From: a virus
Length of the DNA: 42,976 bases
IMG/VR virus record: IMGVR_UViG_3300036768_000242
Location: 1 to 42,976 of that record
Strand: one strand, 5' to 3'
In this document: positions 23,163 to 32,043 of the stretch, in pieces
Numbering within the stretch: position 1 is the stretch's first letter
How the letters are laid out: each line of letters begins with the position of its first letter
Translations under genes and position numbers: made by a program
Notes under the pieces: generated by a model
Told to the model about the DNA's origin: nothing
What the model saw: only the letters and a program-made list of their open reading frames with translations
The model's database searches: none

Positions 23163-24658
23163 CCGGCCCGTTGCTGCTCGCTCGGAGCCCCGAAGATCAA
23201 CTGGCCCAGTGGAAATCGGTTCTCGCGTCGGGCAACGTCGCGCAGATCGCCTACCTGGCAAGGCTGATGGCCGAGTCCCGCTCGGCGGTGGACACCACGT
23301 TCCGGTTCACGGTCTGCGACAAGTTCTGGACGCCGATCGGCAACATCGGCGAAGAGCTGATGGAGGCCTCCGGCACCGATCCGCGCAACGACGTGCCCAC
23401 CGCCAAGCTGATGCTCAAAGGCTCCAGCGACATCGTGGACATGTTCATGGAGTGCCGCAAAACGATGGTCGGCTGCATCGTGGAGACGGCCGGGCTGACG
23501 TTCCCGTTCTACACCAAGAATCACTCGCTGAAGTACAAGCGGGGCGAGGGGACCACGGGAAACGTTGTCCTCAACGGTATTTGGGACATCCTGTCCTACC
23601 TGGTGATTTGGCCGACGTGGTGGCTGCCGATCCAGACCCAGCCGTTCTCGCACGCGATCTACATGTGGGCGCTGTGCACTGTCGCCGAATCGATGGTGTC
23701 GGACTGCGCGCTGCGCATCCAGTCCGGGCTCAACGAGTTCGTCAACAACGCGTTCTCGCTCAACCCCGATATCCGGGCGTGGTTCGGGCGGATCCTGCAG
23801 ATCGGCGCCGGCAACGGTATCAGCCAGCAGTCGCTGTTCAGCATCCTGCACACGCCGGTCTATGTGAAGCGAACCAACCCGTTCCTTGATTCGAGTCCCC
23901 TTGTCGGGCGGACGGTTCGGATGGAGACGTGCGCGGCGGTGATCAAGGACATCTCCCGCGCGTACGGGGTGGACACCCGCATGGATTTGTGGCGTCCGGG
24001 TGACCCGCAGCCCGACCCGTGGTCGTTTCTTTCGGCACCCACCTACGTGTTCTCCACCGCCGACCGCTCCCAGATCGAAGGCCCCACGCACACCATCGCG
24101 GACTCGGTGATCCGCACGGTGATCGATCTGGGCGGCTCGTTGGGCAACATCCTGGCCCCGGTGATCCGCGAGGTGCCCGGCATGGCCGGCACCTACGACG
24201 CGCCGATCCTTGGGGTGAAGCATCAACCGCCCTGGGCGACAGTGATCGTGCCCGACGACGGCGAAGACGGATCGGTCATCGAGGCCGAGATCAACGACCA
24301 CACTCCCGAGGGCTGGCAGCACATCATCGGGGGACGATCGCCCAAGTGGGCCGGTGCCCCCCTGGGCGACTGGGGGGGCACCGGCCCACAGGGCAACTCC
24401 ATGACTCAACGATCTGATCAACGCCACGACCGCCTGGCTGATCGACAGCCTCATGATCGTCGTCGGCCTGGCTGGTATCCCAAGCGACCTGCTCGCCGGG
24501 TTCCTCAACAATTCGTTTTTCGCGTTCCAACTGATCCAGCACTACGAGCGCCGCGCGGAAGTCGGCCCGTACCACCCGGCCATAGAGGTCTTCCACGCGA
24601 CCAGCTCAGCTCCCTACTCAGTGGAAACGCTGTTCGCCTTCATCAACGCGCTATTTGA
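23159..24658 (+). CDS. Minor tail protein (Gp37-like), N-terminal part; native frame lost after about residue 397
   Basis: GTG 23159 (GTGA overlap). Residues 1-397 are a recognisable actinophage minor tail protein of the ReqiPepy6 Gp37-like type (SVLASGNVAQIAYLARLMAE, KLMLKGSSDIVDMFMECRKT, VIWPTWWLPIQTQPFSHAIY, HHIIGG-like GGRSPKW). After Trp at 24347-24349 the frame enters a 55-nt hairpin-containing insertion and then runs out of frame to 24658, as an Arg-rich stretch unlike the family. The family-like remainder is in another frame from 24405. Confidence 0.8.
   Translation: MTGPLLLARSPEDQLAQWKSVLASGNVAQIAYLARLMAESRSAVDTTFRFTVCDKFWTPIGNIGEELMEASGTDPRNDVPTAKLMLKGSSDIVDMFMECRKTMVGCIVETAGLTFPFYTKNHSLKYKRGEGTTGNVVLNGIWDILSYLVIWPTWWLPIQTQPFSHAIYMWALCTVAESMVSDCALRIQSGLNEFVNNAFSLNPDIRAWFGRILQIGAGNGISQQSLFSILHTPVYVKRTNPFLDSSPLVGRTVRMETCAAVIKDISRAYGVDTRMDLWRPGDPQPDPWSFLSAPTYVFSTADRSQIEGPTHTIADSVIRTVIDLGGSLGNILAPVIREVPGMAGTYDAPILGVKHQPPWATVIVPDDGEDGSVIEAEINDHTPEGWQHIIGGRSPKWAGAPLGDWGGTGPQGNSMTQRSDQRHDRLADRQPHDRRRPGWYPKRPARRVPQQFVFRVPTDPALRAPRGSRPVPPGHRGLPRDQLSSLLSGNAVRLHQRAI
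24347..24404 (+). repeat. Perfect 16-bp inverted repeat and insertion interrupting the minor tail gene
   Basis: Left arm TGGGCCGGTGCCCCCC (24347-24362), loop of 10 nt, right arm GGGGGGCACCGGCCCA (24373-24388), then 16 nt ending in TGA (24402-24404) just before the family-like sequence resumes at CTC 24405. The extra stretch is 55 nt (24350-24404), so it shifts the frame by one. The left arm begins at the last family codon (TGG). Confidence 0.8.
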
Positions 24659-24959
24659 CAGTAGGGGCTACACGAGCGCACTGGTACGGATCAACGTCAG
24701 CGGCCCGGACGCTCAATTCATCTTGGGCAGAGACATTTTCAAGGGCGGCTTGATGTCGGTGGTGTACCGGGGCCGCCGAAAGATGCTGACCGACTACATC
24801 GAAATGGTCATGTGGCGGATCGGCCCGGATGTGCGGGAGCTGATCGTCCAGGTCGGCGACGGCAAGCGTGACGAGGCCCCACTAGCCAAACATCAGCGCT
24901 GGCTCACCGCAGCGTTCGAAGCAATCAACGTCGCAACCCTCGCGCCCCAAGGCGGATAG
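24405..24959 (+). pseudogene. Minor tail protein, C-terminal part in a different frame
   Basis: Encodes LNDLINATTAWLIDSLMIVV, GFLNNSFFAFQLIQHYERR, GPYHPAIEVFHATSSAPYS, RRKMLTDYIEMVMWR and GDGKRDEAPLAKHQRW, the highly conserved end of the Gp37-like minor tail family. The frame is preceded by TGA, and the first in-frame ATG (24453) has no ribosome binding site and would omit conserved residues. So it is expressed as a continuation of the upstream gene by recoding or bypass, or it is a broken gene, or the DNA sequence is wrong here. Confidence 0.7.
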
Positions 24960-24966
24960 GAGCGAA

Positions 24967-25821
24967 ATGAGCTGGCCAACAACCACATTCCAGGGCGAAC
25001 AGTACTACCTGTTCGATGGTGTGTTCCTGCTACCCGTGAACCCTGTGAGCGGGGCGGGTGTCATCCTCTGCAAGGCCAACGGCTTCGCGGTCGGCGCCGG
25101 CATCCCCGCGGTCGAAACCGGACCTCCCGGCAAGCACATCGAGCTACAGATGGGCACCTTCATCGCGCTCGATCCAGGGGATGCAACACCCGACTCCGCG
25201 TCCCTGACCACCGTCACCCCACCCGACGACGACACCGTGGGTGTCTACGCGCTGAACTTGTCGCTGCACAAGGGCCAGAAGGGTGACGACGGCGACTCCA
25301 ACCTGGAGATGGACTCCATCTCAGGCACACCGGTGGCCAAGTACATCGCGGTGGTCAATGGTGCCGCGAACGGTTTCGAGTACAAGCCCCAACTGGTCGG
25401 GGACCGAGTGCCGCCGGCCGCGCTGTACAACACCGGATCGGGCAACGTGAAGAACACCGTCGCGGTCTTCCAGGTGCTGGCGAACACGGTCCCATACGCC
25501 TGGCGGCCCGAGGTCGAAGCCGGCTGCGTGATCACCGGCGAAGGCGCTGACGTCCGTTACGACGTCATTGCCCGCCTTAACGGCGAAACTGGCGGCAACA
25601 TCGTCGGCCGCGGGTTCGGTCCGATCGGAACGAACTCTGCCGGCATCCAAACGACGATCATTCCCGGCCCGCCGGCCGGATCGTCGGACACCTTCGACAA
25701 GGTCGCGGCCAACGCCGCAGCGACCGTCCACGTCCGGGTCGAGCGCCAGGCGGGCAGCCTCACCTGTACGACGTCGACTGACACGACATGGGCTCGCATG
25801 AGGATCTGCCCGGTCCCGTGA
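24967..25821 (+). CDS. Minor tail protein with a short collagen-like motif
   Basis: 284 aa; ATG 24967 behind GGATAGGAG. Beta-rich protein; a brief GPPGK and a GQKGDDGDSN stretch recall collagen-like linkers of tail tips. The C-terminal half (TVPYAWRPEVEAGCVITGEG, RMRICPV) is a sandwich-like domain. Stop overlaps the next GTG start. Confidence 0.78.
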   Translation: MSWPTTTFQGEQYYLFDGVFLLPVNPVSGAGVILCKANGFAVGAGIPAVETGPPGKHIELQMGTFIALDPGDATPDSASLTTVTPPDDDTVGVYALNLSLHKGQKGDDGDSNLEMDSISGTPVAKYIAVVNGAANGFEYKPQLVGDRVPPAALYNTGSGNVKNTVAVFQVLANTVPYAWRPEVEAGCVITGEGADVRYDVIARLNGETGGNIVGRGFGPIGTNSAGIQTTIIPGPPAGSSDTFDKVAANAAATVHVRVERQAGSLTCTTSTDTTWARMRICPVP

Positions 25822-28610
25822 GCGACATTCCTGGCTGGTACCAAGGGGGTTCGATCCCCGAGGTCCACCCCACCAACCTCGCGCGTGCCGGCGGTGAACT
25901 TACGCGCCCGTTCACCCCCCAGCAGTTCATCCAGTTCGGCCTGGGCCTCATCGAGGAGTTCCTGGGCAGGGTCGCCGAGGCGCTGATCGGGGTGTTCATC
26001 CCAGGGCCGTTCGGGGCGGCGTTCACGCAGCTCGCCGACTGGGCCACTGACATCGCCGGCAACATCTTCGCGCTTATCGACGCGCTCACGGGCATCGACC
26101 TGAGCCCGGGAGCGATACTCGCGGCGATCACCGATGCCATCGAGGCTGTCGTCACCGACATCGCCGAGGCCATCACCGGTGTTGGCGGTCTCACGATGAC
26201 GGCCATCGCCACGTTCTTCACCCACCTGCGGGCGTTCGCCGCGGACATCGACTTTCTGAATCCGGCGTTCGTGGTCGGGACGGCGGCGACAGCGTTCATC
26301 AACACGGTGCTGAGTCCCACGGGGATCTTCGCGCTCGCGTCATCTCTAGTGACGGGGTTGGCGGACACGCTCTCGGATGCGGTCGACGCCGCTGCCGCCC
26401 TGGCGGATTCAGTGTTCGACATCATTGTCGGCATCATCGGCGACCTGGTCGACGGGCTGATTGGCGCATTGACCGGAATCCCGGTCCTCGGTGGGCTTTT
26501 CGAGTGGCTGTTCGACGCGGCCGCTGATCTCCTTGGTCTAGCCGAGGAAGCCCACGACGACGCGACCACAGCAATCGTCACCACCCCGACGATGGCGCTG
26601 ACCAACAACTTCGTCACGGTCGGCGATTTTGAGACGGACTCGTTCTGGGCGAACGCCTGGGGCGCCCAGTCGACGGCGCAGGCCTATTCGGGGACCAAGT
26701 CGCGTCTGCTGACTGCGACCGGCACGGGCCGGTCCGCGGACCGTATCGTGTTGACACACGACCAGTTTGGCTCACCCACGACAGTGCAGCTCGCACGCGG
26801 CACAACCATCAACGTTTCCGTCGCACTGCGCAAGCACGCCAGCAACACCAGCAACGACTCCAACCTGTATCTGTGTCTGCACTACATCGACGGCACCGGC
26901 ACCGAGCAGACCGTTTTCTCCCGGGCGATCGCCGAAACCGACATCCTCAACAGCGGATGGTGGTTCTTCGGGCAGTACAACACCATCAACGTCGCGGTCG
27001 CACAGAACTACTACCTGACCCTGGAGATCGACTCAGCGGTTGATGTCGGTAACCGCTTCTACCTGGATGCGGTCACGTTCACCGACGCGAGCGCGATCAA
27101 CGCCTGGCAGAACACGCCGGGCCAGGTGGCATTGAACAACTACGCGATCGGCGACACCAACATCGTCGAACTGGACGACAACGAGTTCACGGTCCATTCC
27201 GACACAGACTCAACCCGCAAGGGGCAGTTCGAAACCGCGTTGCTGCCGGTCGGTACCAGCATCTTCCCGCTGCCGCTCAGCGGCTCCGGCGCGCTGCTGT
27301 CCTCCGACTTTGCCACCCAGGCGACAGCCGGGGGCACCACGACGCTGACCGTGAACAGCAAACGCCACCAAGAGTTCACGGGGACGCTCAACCAGAACGC
27401 CGACCTACCATCGACTTCTGTCCCACAGGGCGACGAGTTTTGGATCATCAACAACTCCACCGGCATCATCACGGTACGAAGCTCCGCGGGCAACACCATC
27501 ACCACGGTGCGCCGTGGGACCAGCGCGGTATTCCGGGCCAAGCAAGCCGCGCCAACGTCCAACACCCACTGGTCGTACATCTACTGGCTGAACGTGGTCG
27601 AAGAAGCCTCGGGGATCACGTCCAACGACAACGACTGGACCTTCCCAACATGCGCCGCGGTCAAAGACTATTGCGACGGGCTGGTTTTGGGCGGTGGCTC
27701 CGGAACGTTCTCCGACTCCGGTTTCGTCATCCAAGACAACTTGACGCCCTCGAAGCAGTTCAACTTCCAGGCAGCGAGTATTTCGGCCAGCACCACCAGG
27801 ACGCTCACGGTCCCTGACGCCAACGGCACGCTGGTCCTGAACGACAACACAGCAGTCATTACTGGGAAGACGCTAGACGGCGACGACAACACCTTCCGCG
27901 ACCTGAATCAGGTGTTGTCGGGAACGTTCGCCTCCCTACCGGCAGCTGCCAGTAAGGGGCGGATCTACGTCTGCACCGATGTCGAGCTGATCCTGCGTGA
28001 TAACGGGTCCAGCTGGGACCGGATCTGGATCGGAACGGGCGGACACTCGACCAACCTGACAGCGCCGCCGTCGACGGGTTGGACCAACACAACGCTGGGC
28101 TCGTCAACGATCGCGGCTAGCCGTGATGGGCGCAAAGCGACAGTGGTCTCCGCGGGCGGTGACAACATCCGCGCCGAATACCGAGCCTTGGCGGCGAGCA
28201 GCAACTACACCGCGGAAGCGACCCTAGAAGTTGGCCTGGTCCCCGGCGATTTCTCCCATGGCTTTTTGCTTCTGCGTGACTCCGGCGGAAAGTTCATGGG
28301 CATCGGCCCATGCTCAACCGGTGGCGTCATCAAACTGCAAGTGACCAAATGGAACTCGGCTACCAGTTACAACTCCACCCCATACGCCAAGAATATCTAC
28401 GAGTTCGTCGACGGGTGCCCACACCACTTCCGGTGGCGCGACGACAACACAACCAGGTACGCGGAAGCCTCTCATGACCGTGAGAACTGGATCACGCTTC
28501 ACAGCGAACCACGCACCACGTTCATGACGGCGGCACACGTCGGATGGGGCGGATTCTCAAGCAGCGGAAACACAATCGTTGTTTCGTTACGGCATTTCAG
28601 GGAGTTCTGA
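25818..28610 (+). CDS. Large minor tail protein, tail tip or receptor-binding candidate
   Basis: 930 aa from GTG 25818 (GTGA overlap); an upstream start at 25788 would lie inside the previous gene. First about 260 residues are amphipathic helices (FGLGLIEEFLGRVAEALIGV and similar), followed by a carbohydrate-binding-like beta sandwich (NNFVTVGDFETDSFWANAWG ... YYLTLEIDSAVDVGNRFYLD), repeats of beta strands, and a C-terminal lectin-like domain (DNTTRYAEASHDRENWITLH). The layout suits an adsorption protein. Specific receptor unknown. Confidence 0.82.
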   Translation: MSDIPGWYQGGSIPEVHPTNLARAGGELTRPFTPQQFIQFGLGLIEEFLGRVAEALIGVFIPGPFGAAFTQLADWATDIAGNIFALIDALTGIDLSPGAILAAITDAIEAVVTDIAEAITGVGGLTMTAIATFFTHLRAFAADIDFLNPAFVVGTAATAFINTVLSPTGIFALASSLVTGLADTLSDAVDAAAALADSVFDIIVGIIGDLVDGLIGALTGIPVLGGLFEWLFDAAADLLGLAEEAHDDATTAIVTTPTMALTNNFVTVGDFETDSFWANAWGAQSTAQAYSGTKSRLLTATGTGRSADRIVLTHDQFGSPTTVQLARGTTINVSVALRKHASNTSNDSNLYLCLHYIDGTGTEQTVFSRAIAETDILNSGWWFFGQYNTINVAVAQNYYLTLEIDSAVDVGNRFYLDAVTFTDASAINAWQNTPGQVALNNYAIGDTNIVELDDNEFTVHSDTDSTRKGQFETALLPVGTSIFPLPLSGSGALLSSDFATQATAGGTTTLTVNSKRHQEFTGTLNQNADLPSTSVPQGDEFWIINNSTGIITVRSSAGNTITTVRRGTSAVFRAKQAAPTSNTHWSYIYWLNVVEEASGITSNDNDWTFPTCAAVKDYCDGLVLGGGSGTFSDSGFVIQDNLTPSKQFNFQAASISASTTRTLTVPDANGTLVLNDNTAVITGKTLDGDDNTFRDLNQVLSGTFASLPAAASKGRIYVCTDVELILRDNGSSWDRIWIGTGGHSTNLTAPPSTGWTNTTLGSSTIAASRDGRKATVVSAGGDNIRAEYRALAASSNYTAEATLEVGLVPGDFSHGFLLLRDSGGKFMGIGPCSTGGVIKLQVTKWNSATSYNSTPYAKNIYEFVDGCPHHFRWRDDNTTRYAEASHDRENWITLHSEPRTTFMTAAHVGWGGFSSSGNTIVVSLRHFREF

Positions 28611-29026
28611 TGGATATCAAGGAAGTCGGCGAGTATGAGCTCGTTGACGACATCGAGCCTGTCGAAGCGACCGCAGCGGCCGACGACATCCTCGCCAAGG
28701 TGTCGCCGACACCGGCGGGCGAAGCGCTCGAATTCGTCGACGTGCCGCAAACCTCCGACGTGCAGAAGCAATTCGAACAGATCGAGCCGGTAACAAAGGT
28801 TGTCCTTGTCGAGGACTCTCAAGGGGTCACACGCCAACACAACATATACGAGCTCGCCGGGAAGTATTGGGTGTCGGGCATCCAAGGGCCGGAACCGGCG
28901 TGCGCCGACACCCCCGAGGGGGCGCAGAAGTTGCTGCAGGCGTATTACCAGCCTCCAGAGCAGACGACAGCCATCCCTGCGGAATGGGCCGAGTTCATGA
29001 AGAACAACCAACCGCCGAAGGTGTGA
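28610..29026 (+). CDS. Hypothetical protein after the tail fibre gene
   Basis: 138 aa; TGATG overlap with the tail-tip gene. An acidic N-terminal half (DIEPVEATAAADDIL) and a compact ELAGKYWVSGIQGPEP segment with a C-terminal helix. Usually grouped with minor tail proteins in actinophages; no enzymatic motif. Confidence 0.68.
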   Translation: MDIKEVGEYELVDDIEPVEATAAADDILAKVSPTPAGEALEFVDVPQTSDVQKQFEQIEPVTKVVLVEDSQGVTRQHNIYELAGKYWVSGIQGPEPACADTPEGAQKLLQAYYQPPEQTTAIPAEWAEFMKNNQPPKV

Positions 29027-29027
29027 C

Positions 29028-29474
29028 ATGGGATTACGACGATTCAAACTGCAGCGCGACGGCGAAACGATCGCCGAGGGAATCGAAACCGACGGCGGCA
29101 AAGTGGTGCTGACTCAGACATTCGATTCGATTGACGCGGCCACCGCCGCCTTCAAGGGCACTGACGTGACGTGGGGTGACCTTCGAGGCGACTTCGTTGC
29201 GGCATTGAAGCGGGCCGGCGAACGCCGCGCCGAAGTCAAAGGAGGGATCGCCGAAAAGATCCAGCATGCCGCCAGGAAAGCCGCCGCGCAGGCCGCCCGA
29301 CGCGAGGCGGACCTGGCCGCCGCCGAGAAGGCAGCCAACGCGAAAGCCTCGAAACAGAAACACCGTGCCGAACGGCCAGCTGAGCCGCAAGCGCAACCGT
29401 CAACAGGCACGGCCTGGGACAGCCCAGGTGGTCCCGGAATAGCCGGCCAAGGGGAAGGGGAGCCCAATGCTTGA
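29028..29474 (+). CDS. Hypothetical coiled-coil protein
   Basis: 148 aa. Begins with a small beta domain (GLRRFKLQRDGETIAEGIE, VVLTQTFDSIDAATAAFKG) and continues as a charged Ala-rich helix from about residue 65 (RKAAAQAARREADLAAAEKA), ending disordered. Overlaps the next gene by 8 bp. Function unknown. Confidence 0.66.
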   Translation: MGLRRFKLQRDGETIAEGIETDGGKVVLTQTFDSIDAATAAFKGTDVTWGDLRGDFVAALKRAGERRAEVKGGIAEKIQHAARKAAAQAARREADLAAAEKAANAKASKQKHRAERPAEPQAQPSTGTAWDSPGGPGIAGQGEGEPNA

Positions 29475-29691
29475 TCGTCTGATTGACCACCTGGCCGCCG
29501 CGGTGGCCCGCTACGTCGCCGACGCGGTGGTCGCCGCGCTGAACGAGTTGGTGCCGCGTATCGCTGACGAGGTGGTGCGCGGGGTGACCGCACACATCAC
29601 CGATGCGATACCCGGCACGCTCGACGACCGCGTCGCAGCGAAGGTGATCGAATATGTGCGCGGCCTGTTCCCGTTCGGGGGTGGGCGGTGA
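29467..29691 (+). CDS. Small helical protein before the endolysin
   Basis: 74 aa; ATG 29467 with GGGAAGGGGAG upstream. Almost wholly helical (LDRLIDHLAAAVARYVADAV), with no clear membrane span. Stop overlaps the endolysin GTG, so the two are probably co-expressed. Could be a small lysis accessory or tail protein; unknown. Confidence 0.65.
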   Translation: MLDRLIDHLAAAVARYVADAVVAALNELVPRIADEVVRGVTAHITDAIPGTLDDRVAAKVIEYVRGLFPFGGGR

Positions 29692-31073
29692 CCGAGCAGA
29701 TCCTGCCCTACGACCGCGCGATCGTTTCACAGGAGACGGGTTGGTCATGTGGACCAGCCGCGACGCAGGTGGTCCTCAACTCCCGGGGCATCGTCGTCAG
29801 CGAGGGCACGCTATTGGCCGATATCGAGGCCATCGAGAACCCTGGCCGCGGCGACGACCGGGACGGCACCGACGACATCAGTTTGATTGAGCGGGTCCTT
29901 GACCGGCGGGTGCCCAATGCCCGCTATACGTCCGTGTTCCTGCGGCAGGATCCGCCCACGGCCGAGCAGAAGGATGCTCTGTGGCGCAACCTCGTTCGCA
30001 GCATCGACGCCGGTTTCGGTGTGGTGATGAACTGGTGGGCGCCTGACGGCAACAAGCCCCGCGGCGTGAAGGGCTCGGTCAGCCCCCGCTACAGCGCCGG
30101 TCTGACGAAGCATTACGTCGCGTGCATGGGCTACGACGACAACCCCGCGCTACGGGCAGTGTGGATCGCCGATAGCGGTTTCCAGCCGCAGGGCTATTGG
30201 ATCAGCTTCGACCAGTGCGCGTCGCTGATCCCGCCGCAGGGTTACGCCTACGCCGAAGCTATCCCGGCGACACCCGCGCCGGCTGATCCGGTCTCGCTGC
30301 TGGCTCAGGCGATGTCGCCGACCGGGGTGGCCCGCGATCGCCTGGTCGCGCTGCTCCCGGCCGTGTCGGCGGCGCTGCGCGACTGTGGATGCACCACTGT
30401 GGGCAGAGCGGCGATGTGGTGCGCGCAGATCGGTCACGAGTCCGGCGGGCTGCGGTGGATGGAAGAGATCGCCGACGGCTCGCAATATGAGGGCCGCGCC
30501 GACCTCGGCAACACGCAGCCCGGCGACGGCCGCCGGTTCAAGGGCCGCGGCCCGATCCAGGTCACCGGCCGATCCAACTACACGCAGCTGTCGCAGTGGG
30601 CGCACGCCAAGGGCCTGGTGCCGTCGCCGACGTTCTTCGTCGACGACCCCGGCCAATTAGCCTCCGACCGTTACGGATTCGTCGGTGTCGTCTGGTATTG
30701 GACCGCCGCGCGGCCGCAGATCAACAGCCTCGCCGATGCCGGCGACATCGAGGGCGTCACCCGCGCGATCAACGGCGGCCTGACCAACATCGACGACCGT
30801 CGCGGTCGTTGGGATCGCTGCCGCGCGATGGGCGATCAGCTGCTCAGCCTTGTCGGCACTGCGCAGCCTGCACCGCCCGCGCCGACTCCGCCGCCGGCCA
30901 AGCAGTTCCCGCAGGACTACACCGACCGCGAACTGCTCGAGTACGTCGCCGAGCAGCTCGGCCCGGGCCGCGACGACTGGGGCGATGACGGCGACCTTGG
31001 CCGGAACGCGGCCGGGCAACGCAGGACTTGGCGAGCGGGGCTGGCCGCGCTGATCCGCAAGGTCGGGGCGTGA
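29688..31073 (+). CDS. lysA: Endolysin (lysin A): C39-type peptidase plus GH19-like muramidase
   Basis: 461 aa, GTG 29688. N-terminal cysteine peptidase of C39 type: GWSCGPAATQVVL with nucleophile C21, then a KHYVACMGYD His and WIADSG Asp. Middle domain GH19-like: AQIGHESGGLRWMEEIADGS (catalytic-type Glu near 251) and RRFKGRGPIQVTGRSNYTQL. A Pro-rich linker (PAPPAPTPPPAK) leads to a C-terminal helical domain probably binding the cell wall. It degrades peptidoglycan at the end of infection; no signal peptide, so export depends on a holin. Confidence 0.93.
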   Translation: MTEQILPYDRAIVSQETGWSCGPAATQVVLNSRGIVVSEGTLLADIEAIENPGRGDDRDGTDDISLIERVLDRRVPNARYTSVFLRQDPPTAEQKDALWRNLVRSIDAGFGVVMNWWAPDGNKPRGVKGSVSPRYSAGLTKHYVACMGYDDNPALRAVWIADSGFQPQGYWISFDQCASLIPPQGYAYAEAIPATPAPADPVSLLAQAMSPTGVARDRLVALLPAVSAALRDCGCTTVGRAAMWCAQIGHESGGLRWMEEIADGSQYEGRADLGNTQPGDGRRFKGRGPIQVTGRSNYTQLSQWAHAKGLVPSPTFFVDDPGQLASDRYGFVGVVWYWTAARPQINSLADAGDIEGVTRAINGGLTNIDDRRGRWDRCRAMGDQLLSLVGTAQPAPPAPTPPPAKQFPQDYTDRELLEYVAEQLGPGRDDWGDDGDLGRNAAGQRRTWRAGLAALIRKVGA

Positions 31074-31186
31074 CGGACGCCGAGAAGCTGGCCGCGATCC
31101 GCGCGCTGCTCACCGACCGCAAATGGGTGCCCATCGACCAGGTGCTCAACATCCTCAACGAATCGAAGGGACAAGCCCGTGAGTGA
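31070..31186 (+). CDS. 38-residue protein
   Basis: GTG 31070 overlaps the lysin stop (GTGA); ends at TGA 31184-31186 inside the start region of the next gene. Two short helices (EKLAAIRALLTDRKW, PIDQVLNILNESKG). Translational coupling and place in the lysis cassette suggest a real small gene; function unknown. Confidence 0.6.
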   Translation: MTDAEKLAAIRALLTDRKWVPIDQVLNILNESKGQARE

Positions 31187-31397
31187 AAAGCCGGACTGGC
31201 GCCACTACTGGAAAGCGATCCTCGCGTTCGTCGGCGCGGTGGCCACCAACGCGGCGGCGGACTGGATGGCGCACGGCGCGCCGATCCCGGAAAGCGTTGC
31301 CGCAGGGGTGCGGTGGCTGCTGACGATCGCCGCGTCGACGTGGGTGGTGTACCGCAAGCAGAACGCTGACAAGTCCGGCGAATACCCGCCCGCCTGA
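31179..31397 (+). CDS. Holin candidate
   Basis: 72 aa; GTG 31179 overlaps the previous gene. Two membrane segments (WKAILAFVGAVATNAAADWM and VRWLLTIAASTWVVY) with a short loop and a charged C terminus, directly after the endolysin: the usual form and place of a small holin that forms pores to release the lysin. Confidence 0.75.
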   Translation: MSEKPDWRHYWKAILAFVGAVATNAAADWMAHGAPIPESVAAGVRWLLTIAASTWVVYRKQNADKSGEYPPA

Positions 31398-31401
31398 CAC
31401 C

Positions 31402-31758
31402 ATGACCAACGCCCCCGATACCTTGATCGGCCTAGCGGCTGTCGTCATCATCCAGCTCGTCGTCCTGGCGGTCGCGCTCATCAATGCCCGCCAGGCCCGC
31501 GGTGCCCGGGACACGGCGGCGGCGGCCACGGAGCAGGTTCGCGCTCAGCTGCAGAACGGCAGCGAGGGGATCTACCGCGACGTGTTCGACGGGTTCGTCA
31601 CTGATGTGCATGCGCGGTTCGATCGGCTGGAGCGCCACCAGGCCGAGCTGCATCAGGATGTCACCGACCTGCGCGGGGAGTTGCGTGAAGAGCGGGGTGC
31701 GCGCACCGATTTGGAGGAGTGGGTGCGGCGGGCTATCAAGCGGCGGTGGCCGTTTTGA
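31402..31758 (+). CDS. Membrane-anchored coiled-coil protein (second holin-like or spanin-like)
   Basis: 118 aa. One N-terminal membrane helix (LIGLAAVVIIQLVVLAVALI) and a long charged coiled coil to the C terminus (RFDRLERHQAELHQDVTDLR). This DUF2746-like layout is common beside mycobacteriophage holins. It may modify lysis timing. Confidence 0.72.
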   Translation: MTNAPDTLIGLAAVVIIQLVVLAVALINARQARGARDTAAAATEQVRAQLQNGSEGIYRDVFDGFVTDVHARFDRLERHQAELHQDVTDLRGELREERGARTDLEEWVRRAIKRRWPF

Positions 31759-32015
31759 TTGACGCGATGCTGTCCCGCTGGACGGGCCGCCCGGCGGTGC
31801 TGACGTGCGTCTGCGGGCACACCCACGCTGAGCACCGGCAGGTCGTGATGTCCGTTCCATTGCGTGGGCTCGGCCACTACCGGGACCGGTCGCACGTTCA
31901 ACGTGTCGGTCGCGCGGACCAACGACGCGGCCACGTACACGCGGGAGGAATGCCACTGCGGCTGTACGCAATGGCTGCCCGATACCGGGTGAACAGACCG
32001 GGGGGCGAAGCGTAG
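31755..32015 (+). CDS. Small Cys/His protein, probably frame-disrupted
   Basis: TTG 31755 overlaps the previous stop. The first part (AVLTCVCGHTHAEHRQVVM) looks like a zinc knuckle. The rest of this frame is Arg-rich and shadow-like, whereas the +1 frame from GTG 31864 to 31992 reads VGSATTGTGRTFNVSVART then REECHCGCTQWLPDTG, which would complete a Cys-rich domain. Probably one gene with a frame change near 31850-31865. Function unknown. Confidence 0.45.
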   Translation: MIDAMLSRWTGRPAVLTCVCGHTHAEHRQVVMSVPLRGLGHYRDRSHVQRVGRADQRRGHVHAGGMPLRLYAMAARYRVNRPGGEA

Positions 32016-32043
32016 GCCGGGGGGCTGACACGCGGAGGTTTCA

